Source of the DNA: Anthonomus grandis grandis | Taxonomy: Eukaryota; Arthropoda; Insecta; Coleoptera; Curculionidae | Length of the DNA: 64,000 nt | Direction of reading: 5' to 3' | Assembly: GCF_022605725.1 (NCBI RefSeq) | Contig: NC_065547.1 | Coordinates: 9,155,167-9,219,166 of the forward strand | Position numbers and translations under genes: made by a program | Notes under the pieces: generated by a model | Databases searched by the model: none | Seen by the model: the letters and a program-made list of their open reading frames with translations, nothing else | Told to the model about the DNA's origin: nothing | Part shown: positions 22,244 through 33,595 of the stretch, one piece after another | Numbering within the stretch: position 1 is the first letter of the stretch | How the letters are laid out: every line of letters starts with the position of its first letter

Positions 22244-22519
22244 TTTCAACTTCCAAACACAAACGTAAACAATCAAACATACATGCGGTATAAACCATTT
22301 ACCGCCTAAAAACTTGCAGATAAGCAGCATGTAGAAAGCATGTTGTGCCGAAATCTTGTTGCGTCGACTCGTGTGAAGTCAAACATTTGGTTATATAGAA
22401 GCAACATTTGCTCTGCATACCGAACGTCTACCGCACGGCTGTTGTACCGCTGCCATACCCACCCGTCTGAAAACCGGCCTTAGATGTGCTATAATAGGGA
22501 TGGATTTATGCAACTTCTA

Positions 22520-23115
22520 CTCTCTTTAGATTCTTTAACGTCCTCGTTGATGATGTCCTGTAGGGTCTTTAAGGGAATCGCTTTATGTTTTCTTTGTCAC
22601 AAATAAATAACAACTATAATAACTATTACAAGTATAAGGAATAATACAGAATTACTACTAATTACGTGGCTTTTTGCTGGAACAAAATCTTTATACAGGG
22701 TGTTTGGAAGTAAGTAGCCAAACGGAAATGGTGAATAGGTGAGGTTACTGGCTATTTAAAACGCATAGTATTTTTTTCTTTTTCCTCAAATTTAAGGAGT
22801 AATATATTTTTTTTCCTTTTTTTATTAGATTTTCCCTGTTTTTTTACTTTAACCTTCAATTTTTTTTAAATTTTTCGCCAGAATGGCGCACAATTAATTT
22901 TAAAGACTAATGTTGTCTAATTCAGATTTTGGTAATAACTGAGAAAAATATTTAAAGAGAAACTAACAGTGGAGTAACAAACTTCCTCAAATCAATAGAA
23001 AAAAAATGTTACGTGAACTTTACAATGGAAAAAATAATAATAAAAAAAAAGTTGTGGGGTTTTAAAATGTGTTAAAAAACTTTTCTAGTTAATAATCTTT
23101 CTAACGATGTACTAC
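22520..23115. other. non-coding; isolated mariner-type end
   Basis: At 22694 the sequence TATACAGGGTGTTTGGAAGT is a typical mariner-type left end. No inverted partner was found in the window. T- and A-rich runs follow; no gene. Confidence 0.4.
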
Positions 23116-23116
23116 A

Positions 23117-24427
23117 TGTAACAAAAATAATTAGGTAACTTACGAAAAACAAATACGTTTGTCTTCAAGGACGCGTGAACCAATTTCTTGAAAGCAACCT
23201 AATTGAGCAGGTATAAACTTATACCTCTTTCTAACACAGCTAAACCTGTTGCGCTATAATCTCCTTTATCATTCGGCGACACCCTCTTTGTGCCCCGCTA
23301 CCTTAAACTGTTACCTGTCACTAACCATAATACGAGTATTTTTTATTCGAGACTTGTCTTTCTCCGCTTCTTATACACCGTATTTTTAACTCTGCTAAGA
23401 TTTTCGTTAACTTTGTTTTATTGTTACTGTTATGGCTAGTGCCTTTACAAACGCCGATATCCTAATGGCATATGGTAGAGCTGATGGAAATGGACGAGAA
23501 GCAAAAAGAATTTACCAAGAGCGTTTTCCCAATAGACGCCAACCTAATCGTCATACTTTTGAAACGACATTTAAACGCTTAAAAGAAACTGGTAGTCTAA
23601 ATCGCCGTGAACCTGGAGTTCGCAGACAACGTAATGATGATGAACGAGTTATGGAAGCTTTTGACGAAGATCCCACAACGAGCATCCGGACTGTAGCTGC
23701 CAATCTAAAACTAAGTGTATGGAAGGTCTGGTCTGTTCTTCATGTCAACGGAAAGCATCCCTTTCATTACACTCCCGTGCAAGATCTTGAAGAAAACGAC
23801 TACCAAAGACGCATTCAGTTTTTTGCCTCTTGCTACATATGGACGTGGATAACCGCGATTTCTTGAAAAACATACTGTGGACAGATGAATCCAAGTTTTC
23901 AAGGGAGGAAATTACCAACTTTCATAATTTGCATTATAGGGCCCCAAAAGAAGAAAACCCAAAAATGAAGAAAGTCGTGTCCTTTCAAAGGAAATTCTCA
24001 GTAAACGTTTGGGCAGGCCTAATTGGTAATACCCTTATTGGTCCACATTATTTACCGGATAATTTGAATGGGGATAATTATCTAGATTTTTTATTAAATG
24101 ATCTGCCCGAACTCTTGAACGGGGTTCCAAATTTTCTCAATGAAGAACAAATGACGTTTCAACACGATGGGTGCCCAGCGCACTGATTTGAAGTAAAAAA
24201 TATGTTTTTTTTCAATCAACCTGTAGAGGAAAGGGTTATGGAAACGAAAGGGCACAATAGGTTCAGCTGTTTTAGAACGGTGAAAGAGATAGCGCAACAG
24301 ATTTAGCAGTGTTAGAAAGAGACATAAGTTTATACCTGCTCAATTAGGTTGCTTTCAAGAAATTGGTTCACGCGTCCTTGATGACAAACTTATTTGTTTT
24401 TCGTAAGTTACCTAATTATTTTTGTTA
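23117..24427 (+). mobile_element. mariner-type element with inverted repeats of about 145 bp
   Basis: 23117-23265 and 24286-24427 are inverted copies with few differences, including AATTAGGTAACTTACGAAAA, ACGCGTGAACCAATTTCTTG and GCAACCTAATTGAGCAGG. They enclose a DUF4817/mariner transposase relic. No CAGGGTG end is present at these boundaries, so these arms may be internal to a larger element whose left end is the one at 22697. Confidence 0.75.
23432..24290 (+). pseudogene. DUF4817 / mariner-type transposase, C-terminus degenerate
   Basis: Frame 23432-23866 starts MASAFTNADILMAYGRADGN and holds the DUF4817 block (REAKRIYQERFPNRRQPNRH) and HTH part (TSIRTVAANLKLSVWKVWSV). After a shift at about 23850 the catalytic part reads NILWTDESKFSREEIT (first D), FSVNVWAGLIGNTLIGPHYL and TFQHDGCPAH (second D), then a stop at 24184. 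Beyond the stop only a weak trace (FEVKN) remains before the right arm, and the third acidic residue is not recognisable. Dead copy. Confidence 0.85.
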
Positions 24428-24554
24428 TTTTATTTTAGAAAGTTACTTTTGTTTAAATGAAATAATATATTTTTTTCACAAATTTATTGAACATAATATG
24501 TAGAGTAAAACAGTTGAAAATGTCACTTTTGGATCTGGCACTTTTTGAACAGTG

Positions 24555-25925
24555 TATAACAATTTTAAATTATAATAGATTGTAGTCTTCTTCGTCATCT
24601 GACGAACTGTCATCACCTCTTGACATTATAATTAAAGGATCGACTGTCTGATCGATGAGGTTGTCAAGATCCCACATTTTGTCCTCTTGCTTAATTACAT
24701 GCTGGACTGCTTTTCGCCAATTCTCTGGTGTCGCTTCCGTAATGGCTTGATCAAACAGTAGCTTAACATCTTTCATTTTAAAAGTCGTGTTTTGTCTTGC
24801 TACAAATCCTTTTACCTGCGCCCATATCAGTTCTATAGGATTTAGTTCGCAATGATATGGCGGTAAGCGCAGTACAGTTATATTATATTTTTCGGCTATA
24901 TCTTCCACGTTCGGCGTATTTCATGAAACGAGTTTTGTGTAAGTTTGCTATTGCCAGCAGTTCTTTTTTTATCAAATTTGCTTCAAACGCAATACCTTTT
25001 GCAGTCAGCCAATCGATAATTTCTTGCTTTCTCCAACTTGAAGTTGGCGTCTTCTCTATTCGCCGTGAATGATAGCTTGCGTTATCCATAACCAGCACCG
25101 AATTAGCCGGAAGAAATTTTATCATTTCACCAAAATAGTCCTCGAAAACGTCTGAGTTCATGTCTTCATGGTAATCTCCTGTGCGAGTCGACTCAAAGGT
25201 TAGCAGACCTTCTTTTAAAAATCCCTCTTCGCTTCCAATATGTGTGATTATAAGTCTTTTTCCTTTTCCCGAAGGTACTTTAATACCCGTAGACAGGCTT
25301 CTATGAAAGCTTGGCGAGCACTGGTTATATTTTTGTCTTGCCACATTTTTTGGACTATATAACCTTCGTTAATCCACGTCTCATCAAGATAAAAAACTTT
25401 CTTTTGCTCCCTGCGGTACTGCTTGATACTTCTCAAGTATTGTCGTCTCCAACAAACAATTTCGTCGCTCTCCAGTAAAAGTGCTTTGCGGTTATGCTTT
25501 TCCCAGGCAAAATCCATATTTTTTAAAGTTTTCCATAAAAGTTTTCTACTTATCAACGGAATACTGTCATCTCGGCCAAGCTCCATTAAAATTTTGTCTA
25601 GGGTGGGTATTTCCTTTTTAAAATAAAAAGAGTGAACTTTTCTTCGAATTATACATTTAGCATTTTCATCAAGGACTTTTGTAGGTCGTCCTGGCTTTTG
25701 CTTGGGAGATTCCACTTGACCTGCTACTTTTCTTTCCCGCAACAATTTGAAAATGGTGGACTTTCCAATTCCACTCATTCGAGAACATTTTTCAACAATT
25801 TCTTGCACAGTAAAACTAGGGTAATCGTGTTTTATGCAATCATGTACATTTAAAATAATAACTTTTTCACTCAGCGATAGTGGAGAATTTTTAGTACATC
25901 TTTTCGTTGGACTGAATACCTCCAT
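24555..25925 (-). pseudogene. Sailor-like IS630/Tc1-type transposase, two frameshifts
   Basis: Starts at 25925 (MEVFSPTKRCTKNSPLSLSE). An N-terminal HTH pair follows (FTVQEIVEKCSRMSGIGKST, RKVAGQVESPKQKPGRP). The catalytic region has FYLDETWINEGY (first D), VLVMDNASYHS (second D) and LPPYHCELNPIELIWAQVK (E). The spacing from the second D to the E is about 82-83 residues, much longer than mariner or Tc1 and matching the DD82E group described as Sailor. One-base losses near 25304 and 24907 split it into three frames. The acidic tail (DDSSSDDEEDYNLL) and length of about 390 residues suggest an otherwise full-length protein. No clear TIR was found outside. Confidence 0.82.
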
Positions 25926-25999
25926 TTTTTAAATATTGGGATAATAATATTGTGATTACACTACAGCGTAGCAGTGACTACTAACGTTTAAAATATGAT

Positions 26000-27270
26000 T
26001 TAAAAGTATTTATAGTCTGTATATATTACCTGACCCCATTTTTGCATGTTACAAAGCGTTAAAAGATAGGTACCTATACAAAAGGATTAAAAGTATTTAT
26101 TTAGTATTTAATCTCTTTCAAAATAAAGGCATTTAATCCGTGAAAATTAAATTCATAAATATTATAAGTACCTGCGCCTATGAACTACCACGAAATGTAG
26201 CCAAACAGAACGGAATTCCCCAGTTTATTGCTCTATACACTTCTGAAATAGAGTATAGTAGGTATTTATCTCTATATATCTTGTGTACCATAAGTTGTTA
26301 CAATAAAATTTGCTTGGACTAACTAAAATTGTTTTATTTGATGAAGGAATGGGGTATATAATTTGTAGGTTTCAAGTTTTTATTTCAAAAATAGGGATCT
26401 TAATTACTAAAATTATAATGTCATCAGATAAAATTAATCCGATTTTACAGATCAATGTAAGTTCTGTTACATAATATGTCTTATGGGTCATAAAAGTTTT
26501 TTGTATATAGAATTTCTAAATATTTCCAAATTTCAGTAATTTTTTTAGTATTCAAAATTTCGAGATCTAGACCTTCTAAATGGGCAAAAGTTAACGTCCG
26601 CAATAATTTTTCTAGGTAAGAGTGCACATTTTTAATTTGTAAAATTTGATTTTGTGTTTCTACTAAAAGTCTAATGGTGTTGTTTAATATATTTAATATT
26701 TTAACATATTTAACATATTATTATGAAAATGTAAATACCTTAATTATTCTCCTAGTTTTTGTACTATTTTACTAGTACTCTGTAGTTAAAGTTGATTAGT
26801 GGGTTTATTTAGGATTCTACTTACGTTTCGTTTATTATTTTTATCTATAGTGTTTAGTTTTTAAGTAATTCATCTTGTTTGAGAGCCCCATTTTGGCCCC
26901 AATTTAGGTTATTTAGGTTATATTATTGTAAATCCCTGTAGTTTTAATTTTCTAGAATTTGTATACTTGCTTGTTTTAACTGTCAGTATTCTCCTAAAAT
27001 TATTGGTCTCTTTCCGGCAAAAACAATGAAGATAATTCTAAACATTTGAAAACTGTTCCATCGGGGTTTAAAAAGGAAGCGCTTCGTGACATTTCATTCA
27101 GTTTTAATTATTTTGCCAGTTTTTATCTTGGAAACAATTAAACGACAGTCAAGGCGAGTTAGGTTAGTATTTTTTTACGCTGACAATAAAAGTGTGTTCA
27201 TATTTAGGTATTAAAATACATCAAATCTCAACGAAAATCGATAGAGAGACTTGTAGCACTATCTTGTTCG
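26000..27270. other. no gene recognised
   Basis: AT-rich DNA without recognisable frames or repeats. It lies inside the large GPCR intron. Confidence 0.4.
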
Positions 27271-27272
27271 CA

Positions 27273-27488
27273 GCGCCAATTATAGACTCAAACCAGCAGA
27301 ATGCCTTTTAAAAAAGTTTTATTTAAAAAATAAGCTTAATACTAGTACATTACGTTAGAGCTGTATGATTATAATTAATTTTATAATTTTATGAAAACCT
27401 AAAAAAGAATAAAATAAAGTACGCTGATGTCGCTTATGCGCAAAATGGATGCTTAGGTGTGCTATAATAGGGATGGGTTTATGCACAT
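27273..27488 (+). repeat. second copy of the repeat, empty Harbinger site
   Basis: Close match to 19646-19832 joined to 22483-22516, but without the 2.65-kb Harbinger element. At the junction it reads GGATGCTTAGGTGTGCTATA, showing a single TTA where the other copy has two. The repeat itself is non-coding and its class is unknown. Confidence 0.9.
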
Positions 27489-27899
27489 AACTCGTGACGT
27501 GTCATCCTCTACGGATTATTTAACTACTTAGTTTTAATGTAGCATTTTAGCGTTAGTTTCAGTTTTAGCTTTATATTTAGGCCCGTATTATATTTGATTC
27601 AAATGATGCATTTTTAAATCATATAATGATGATGATGAATGAGCAAATATCAAGAACGTATTAATTCAAGATAATAGACCTTAACGTTCCTATATTGTCT
27701 AGCTATAGGTATTTATTAAAATTACAAAAATTATTAAAATATATTTTTAAGATTTTTTAAAGAGATATCTCTCTGCTATCTGGGTGGATCTTCATCCATT
27801 TGATGTTTCATAATTATTTAGATTTACGAAATTTGCCTTATTTACTAGTTCACTTATCAGGCCTTTGGAGATGCTATTTTAAACACTGAGGATGCGCAA

Positions 27900-29870
27900 G
27901 TTAGAACAAATTGTTTTTCTCAGTACGCTCTAAGAATATGTAACAGTTTTTTTTTTAATATGACATCTCCAAGATCTTCAAAAGTTTTAAATATTTTTTC
28001 ATTTAGTTCTTGTAATAATAGCATTCCGTCGATAAAATAAGACTCAAAATCTTCTGGTTTCTCAGAAAGAATATAAATCTCAGCCCTTGATTCTAGAATA
28101 TTTGCTAGTTTGCTTTTTACAGTTTTTCGCATTGAGCCATCTTCATTGAAAATTGATAGAAAAATGGGCGTTAACTCGTAGCTTAGAATTTCGTCAAAGT
28201 TTGATTCGTGAAATTGGGCAGCACTTATTACTACAGCATTATTACTACATTATATTTCTATTCTGCGAAACATAAACTCAGGATTTGTAATTTTTTGTTT
28301 GTCACTTTTTTGGGATCCAATATTGTCAAAGGAGAATTACTTTATTTGACTTCGAAGTACGGTCTTCCAGAAACTAGTCTTCTTATTATGAAGAGTCTAT
28401 CTTGTATAAATTGTTTGTTATTATTTAAAGCGTGGTCTTTAAAATTTGAAAGCGATTGTTTAACGGCTTCTGAAGCTATTTTACCAGTAGCAATATGAAC
28501 CAAATCTTTAGAAGTGTTGTAAGTATCAAAAGGGTTTATCCATGTCGTTTCGATTAGTGTTAGCATTTTATTTATATCTTCTTCTTCTCTCTTTATCTCT
28601 GATGTGATTTATTTTACTGTTATTTAAAATGAGACTTTGCATTTTGCTGGAATATTCGCCCAACAGATGTCTTGTCATTAGCCACCGTACTAAAGTTTTT
28701 TCATTTCTTGTAAAACCAATAACACCTCCGGAACTTTTACAGTCTCTGTTTATGGTTTGTTCTAAAGCCATGTCTGATGCAACGCAATTAAACTTCTTTG
28801 ATTCTGATCTTCTGACAACAAAATGTCCCTTTTTAAGATATTCATAAGTTTTAGGGTGGTGGTGTTTTAAATTTTCCATATCAAGTACATAAATTGGGGT
28901 ATATTTTGTATAGTTGTTACGTCCTCCAGCTCGAAGAAAAGGAAGTGTATCTTTAACTGCTTTTAAATGCAATTAAAAATCAGCATTTCTCTTGGATCTT
29001 AGCAACAATAGAAGTACAGTTACAGCTTCAAGAAATAAATACCAGTACTTAAATGTAGGTGAATTGTGATATCCGTATTCTAGAAATTCAGACATATATT
29101 TTTTTAATTCACTTGATTTAAGCTCAATTATTTCTTCTAAGGTATCTTTATGTGCCTTGGATGAGGATTCATTCATGCATAAGTCCTCCAAATGATTAGA
29201 TAATTGGTTCAACTCATCAGAAAAAATAGATATTTCCCTATGTTCAAACCATGAAACCATTGATTTAAATAATAATCTGTTCAAAGTGTCTGATACAAGA
29301 ACTATTCTGCATATTCCTCAGTATAAATGTTTTCCTTGCAACATTTGTCTACTAGAGGTCTCTGCATATACTCCGGATTCAACTAAAATATTTATCAAAC
29401 CACCATCGCCAAAAATATTCCCAATACTTACAATAAACGCCATCATTAAATGCATGCCACCTAACTGCATAGTTACTTTAGAAGGCAAATTCGATGAATT
29501 GTTCCATAAAATTTCTTGAGCCTTGCTATATATTGCTAAGTCAGCCGTAACGACTATATGGTTTTGTCCTAAGCTATCTGCAATTTTCGTTAGTTGCAAA
29601 AGTGCGGTGTAAATTGTATCATACGATGAGGGTGGAGCATTAATAAAAGGGTAATAAAAAACATTTGAAACTGGTTGCTTATTTTTAGGTATAATATCGT
29701 TAAATTGGTTCCATTCAAGAAAAGTGTTTGGTTTTTTTTTAAACCGGAGTATTTTCCATATTGTGTCTGAGGTGAAGTCAAACTCTTTCTCATTATATAT
29801 GCATTGTTTAATAGTATTTTCATTATATTTAGGTGGTTCAGGGCGTTGCGGTGGTTTCTTATAAGGATAA
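27900..29870 (-). pseudogene. relic of a widespread uncharacterised arthropod repeat-protein family
   Basis: Minus-strand pieces in consecutive order: about 29870-29600 (PPKYNENTIKQCIYNEKEFD), 29599-29318 (NHIVVTADLAIYSKAQEILW, QLGGMHLMMAFIVSIGNIFG), 29284-28973 (SPTFKYWYLFLEAVTVLLLL), 28972-28568 (LPFLRAGGRNNYTKYTPIYV, SDMALEQTINRDCKSSGGVI), 28566-28342 and 28132-27920. The set of motifs (TADLAIY.KA, GGMHL, NY.KY.P.Y, EQ.INR..K..GG) resembles a multi-copy protein family often left as 'uncharacterized' in arthropod genomes. I cannot assign it to a transposon superfamily. Stops and frame changes between pieces indicate a pseudogene. Confidence 0.55.
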
Positions 29871-30440
29871 AGTTACATCAGAAAATCCACACTGGAGTAT
29901 GGAACGTTATACACGATTTCCCAAGAAGTTAAACGTATGGGCAGGAATTGTGGGTCTTTATTTTATTGAGGACGCACTCTGAAAAATATTTAGAGTTGCT
30001 TCAAAATCAGATAGTACTTACCTAATTTAGTTGCACTTTATCCAAATGGTCAAAACTCATTTAGACCGGTAAATTCGATATGGTTCCAACAGAATGGTGC
30101 CCCCCACACTATTCGCAAACAGTACTAGATTTCCTTACCAACATTTTCCGAAATAGATGGATTGGAAGGGGTAGTTTTATTGAATGGCCAGCAAGGTCGC
30201 CAGATTTAACCCCATTGGATTTTTATCTATAGGGTTATATAAAATAATCTAAAAGTAACTATATAAAAAAATCTAAAGTTTATTTTGATAAACCTGAAAG
30301 TTTAGAAGAATTCAAAAATAGAATTAGAGCCGAAATACAACAAATCCGACCTCAAACAATAAGTAAAGTAGTACAAGAATTTGAAAATCAACTTGGTTAC
30401 TGTCAGGAAGTTAATGGTCAACAACTTGAACATTTATTTT
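29870..30440 (+). pseudogene. mariner-type transposase C-terminal half, relic
   Basis: KLNVWAGIVGLYFI near 29930, then WFQQNGAPHT with N replacing the second catalytic D, RWIGRGSFIEWPARSPDLTP with the third D, a stop in place of W in FYLxGYIK, and a C-terminal tail (PESLEEFKNRIRAEIQQIRP .. EHLF). The order and tail match the DUF4817-class mariner enzymes. The N-terminal half is absent, and the neighbouring uncharacterised relic begins directly beside it, so one may have inserted next to the other. GGTCCGCCCTCTATA at about 30650 may be its right end. Confidence 0.75.
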
Positions 30441-30444
30441 AATT

Positions 30445-31235
30445 TTTTTGCTCTGTTTTTTTTTATATACTGTTCCAAAAATTCATGATTATTTATAAAA
30501 AAATTAATCGCAAATTTCTTAATAAATATTGAAGTTAGGCATTGGACATGGTATACAAAATATACTTGACATTTTATACAGAATAAAAAAATTTAATTGG
30601 GTGTTTCTTTTAAAAAAAAATTAAGTTGACAGTCGTAGCTAATTTTTGGTCCGCCCTCTATACATGCCTTCATCATTAAAAAAATCGTTGTTCCAACTTG
30701 CGCGTCCTTACTGTATATATCTTTGCATTGACAAATTATTAGTGCAGGGGACAATTTTATTCAATGGTCTTATGGCGGCCTACTTTTGTAACATTTGTAT
30801 CATCCTATGAACAGATGTTCGATGGACCTTTACATTTCCAAAGAAAGGAAACGTTTGGATCTACATACAACACATTTGTGCTGTCTGGAGATGGGTATTA
30901 AAAATATCAATCATATTTGCAATACAAATGCAGTAATAATTAAGCAAAATTAAAATAAACGTAAATCATTTTAAAATAATATTATTTCAGTATTCTTGTG
31001 AACTGTTACGATGGTAAAAACTTGTGCCGTTTATACCGCACCATGGGAAAAACGCGATTTAAGCCGATCTTTTTACAAGTAAATACCGATATTGTCGTAA
31101 CATCATATTAAGAAACAACCGTCGCCATAAACGTAGAATAATAAAAGCTTATAAGGATATCTATAATAATTATAAAATATTCAATTTCCATAAAAATGCT
31201 TTTTATTAGATAAGTACCTTTACTCTAATGAAGTA
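30445..31235. other. non-coding with a possible THAP fragment
   Basis: At 31011 ATG reads MVKTCAVYTAPWEKRD, like the first strand of a THAP zinc finger (MVxxCAVxxC) but without the second cysteine; it follows an acceptor-like ATTATTTCAG. The remaining sequence is not recognised. Confidence 0.3.
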
Positions 31236-31244
31236 CCGTCAAAT

Positions 31245-31510
31245 GGGGTTAAGTGAATCAAAATAAGTGGTTTTTTTCGTTTTTCTGCCAAAGTATTAAA
31301 TTAAAAAATATGTAAAAAATATTGTAGATTCTGGTAAACGTCTTAAAAGATTTTGTTAAAACTTGTAAGCATTTAAGCATGGGAAGTCCTCCATTTTTTT
31401 TGATAAAGTCTGATTCACTTTACCCTCCGGTTTGGGGTAAAGTGAATCATGTATTAGAAGTGCTGTAAAATTCACTTTAAACATAATGTGGGTAAAATGA
31501 ATCAACAAAA
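31245..31510. repeat. subterminal repeats of the pogo element, left side
   Basis: Copies at about 31245-31260 (GGGGTTAAGTGAATCA), 31421-31434 (GATTCACTTTACCC), 31436-31450 (GGGGTAAAGTGAATCA) and 31489-31504 (GGGTAAAATGAATCA). The two middle copies face each other. They probably serve as transposase binding sites. Matching copies on the right lie near 33699, 34069 and 34084. Confidence 0.75.
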
Positions 31511-31736
31511 AATAAAAAAAGAAGATTTAAACGGAAAAAAAACAAATTCTTTATTCTAAAGGTAACAAAAGTAAGATTAAGTAACAAAGTCTTATTCTAT
31601 AACACATTCTATCACAGAATATTAAGGCTTTATAAAAACAACAAACTTAGGAACTTTTCTTTAAACAAAAATGGCACTCTTGGTAAAAAAAACTTAAGTC
31701 TACATACAAAACATAGGAAAATTAACAAAAAAGAAA

Positions 31737-33595
31737 TTACTCCAACTTTTTAAATTCGTCGTTGTCTAAGTTAAAAACAAATTTACCCCTCTTGAAAGAC
31801 TTTTGACGCAGTTTTCTAATAATTTGGTCTTGGCTTATTAGGCAAAGGTCCTGTATTTCTGGATAAACAAAATACCCCTTTTCCGAGTTTCCCTTTTTTC
31901 TCATGGCATTTATAGTAAATTCTTTTTTCTTTGAACAATTCTCGATTTTGCCAACAAACAATCGATCTCGTTTCTCGGTTGGAAACTTTGCAATAATAAA
32001 CTCCCCAATCCTTGGCTCCATGGATAAGTCTGTGTCGATCATGTAAGTATCATCATTCGATGTCGACGGATTTGGATCAAACTCGTCAAAGTTTTCAACA
32101 ATATTTTCGAAATCACTTAGGGAAAATTCTTTATCTAACTCTCGATCTAACTCATCATCCGATATTTCCAGGGCTCTTCTTTCGTTTTTTTTCATGTTTT
32201 TTTTAGATGATTTTTTTGTGGGTGTTTTATCTATTATCGTTGATAATAAACTTTGACTTGACACACTTTTGCCAGCCTCGATAATAATTTTTTTTCCTCT
32301 CTTTGTTGATTGATTCGGGGTAGTTTTTAAATTTTTTAGGTGACTGATTATTGTGTTACTCCAGGCCTGATCATTATTCTCACCATTTTCATCGATGTGT
32401 AAATTTCGTGGAATTTTATTTAAAACTTTGTTGGGATCGAGCGGAAAAATTCCACATGCCTTAAAACCAGCAATGGAATTTTCTTTCGACTTTATGCCAA
32501 CCTTTTCCACACTCTGTCTCAGCAGCCTTGGAAACTCCGTTTTAGGAATGACTCCACGGTGTTTTAGTTTCCATTGTTCCAAGGTGGATCTCCATGCAGC
32601 TTTTAAAGGCCTAAAATACGCGACATCGAGCGGTTGAAGCAAATGAGTTGAATTGGGAGGGAGTAAGACAAAATCAATTTCATTATTCTCACATTGCTGT
32701 ACGACATTAGTGGTAATGTGGCAATTTAAGTTATCGCCTATTAAAACTTTACGCTCAGCAAGCTTTCGAAAATAAGGCATGACAATTGTCTTAAACCAGT
32801 CCTCAAATATATCAGATTCAAACCATCCACTCATGCTTCTGTTATATCTTGCTCCTTCAATTCCTCCCTCTGTCCAACCATCATAGGAATGTTTTGCCTT
32901 GTATACCATATATGGAGGCAGTAATGTTCCATCAGCGGCTATTGCAAGCATCACAGTTGTGCTGGTCTTTGAGGAGTCTATTAACCTATGGGCATGCTTT
33001 GCACCTCTTTTTGTAATTACTTTAGCCGACCCGGGATCATCCACAAAATTGGTCTCGTCGTAATTGATAATATTTTGAGCAGGGACGTCTTTCAACGTGA
33101 CCTGCAAGTTTTCAAAATATTTTTGAATAACCTCGCGGGTTAATGCACCTCTAACGCGTTTTGTATTTTCAGCCAACTTAACGGTAAGGTCTTTATTTCT
33201 GCTCATAAAACTTTTGAACCAGTCCATCCCTGGCATATTTTCTTTAAATCTGGAATCCCTTATTCCTAGTTCCTTAGTTCCTTATTTAGATATTGTTGCA
33301 CAATTGCTCTAACATTTGTACTTTTTAATGGGAATCCCCAGTCGGCGCAAATTTTGATTGTCTCCTTTAGTCTTAGCTCTTGCTCACCACTTAGTACAGG
33401 CTGTCGACCATATTTTAAAGAATGTTTGCCATGATATCTTCTTTGAATGGTACTGAAAGGTACACCAAATCTTTCAGATGCTTGTCTCATGGACATATCA
33501 CCTCGTCTAACCGCTGCCACTGCTTGACGAACATATTCTTGATCGTAGTTACATTTTCCCTGCGGCCCCAATTTTTTTTTGTAAATTCTCGGCAT
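31737..33595 (-). pseudogene. pogo/Tigger transposase (psq HTH + DDE_1), one 8-bp duplication
   Basis: Starts MPRIYKKKLGPQGKCNYDQE at 33595. A pipsqueak-type HTH follows (RRGDMSMRQASERFGVPFST) and a CENP-B-like second HTH spans the break (PGMDWFKSFMSRNKDLTVKL). The DDE_1 core has IINYDETNFVDDPG (first D), VLIGDNLNCHI (second D) and NSTHLLQPLDVAYFRPLK (third D, about 35 residues on). The C-terminal tail of about 200 residues is basic then acidic, with a segment EFIIAKFPTEKRDRLFVGKI. The only lesion is a tandem AGGAACTA duplication near 33268-33283, which shifts the frame after NKEL. Without it one continuous protein of about 620 residues would result. Confidence 0.9.

Larger units (their letters stand above)
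19833..22479. mobile_element. PIF/Harbinger DNA transposon with TTA duplication
   Basis: The 2647-bp element has imperfect TIRs: GGCCGCTTTCACACGGGTCG at the left, and GGCCGGTTTTCAGACGGGTG as the complement of the right end. It is flanked by TTA at 19830-19832 and 22480-22482. The 3-bp TTA/TWA duplication is diagnostic for PIF/Harbinger. An empty copy of the target at 27273-27488 shows the pre-insertion sequence. The element carries two genes on opposite strands: a DDE transposase (+) and a MADF protein (-). Confidence 0.95.
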
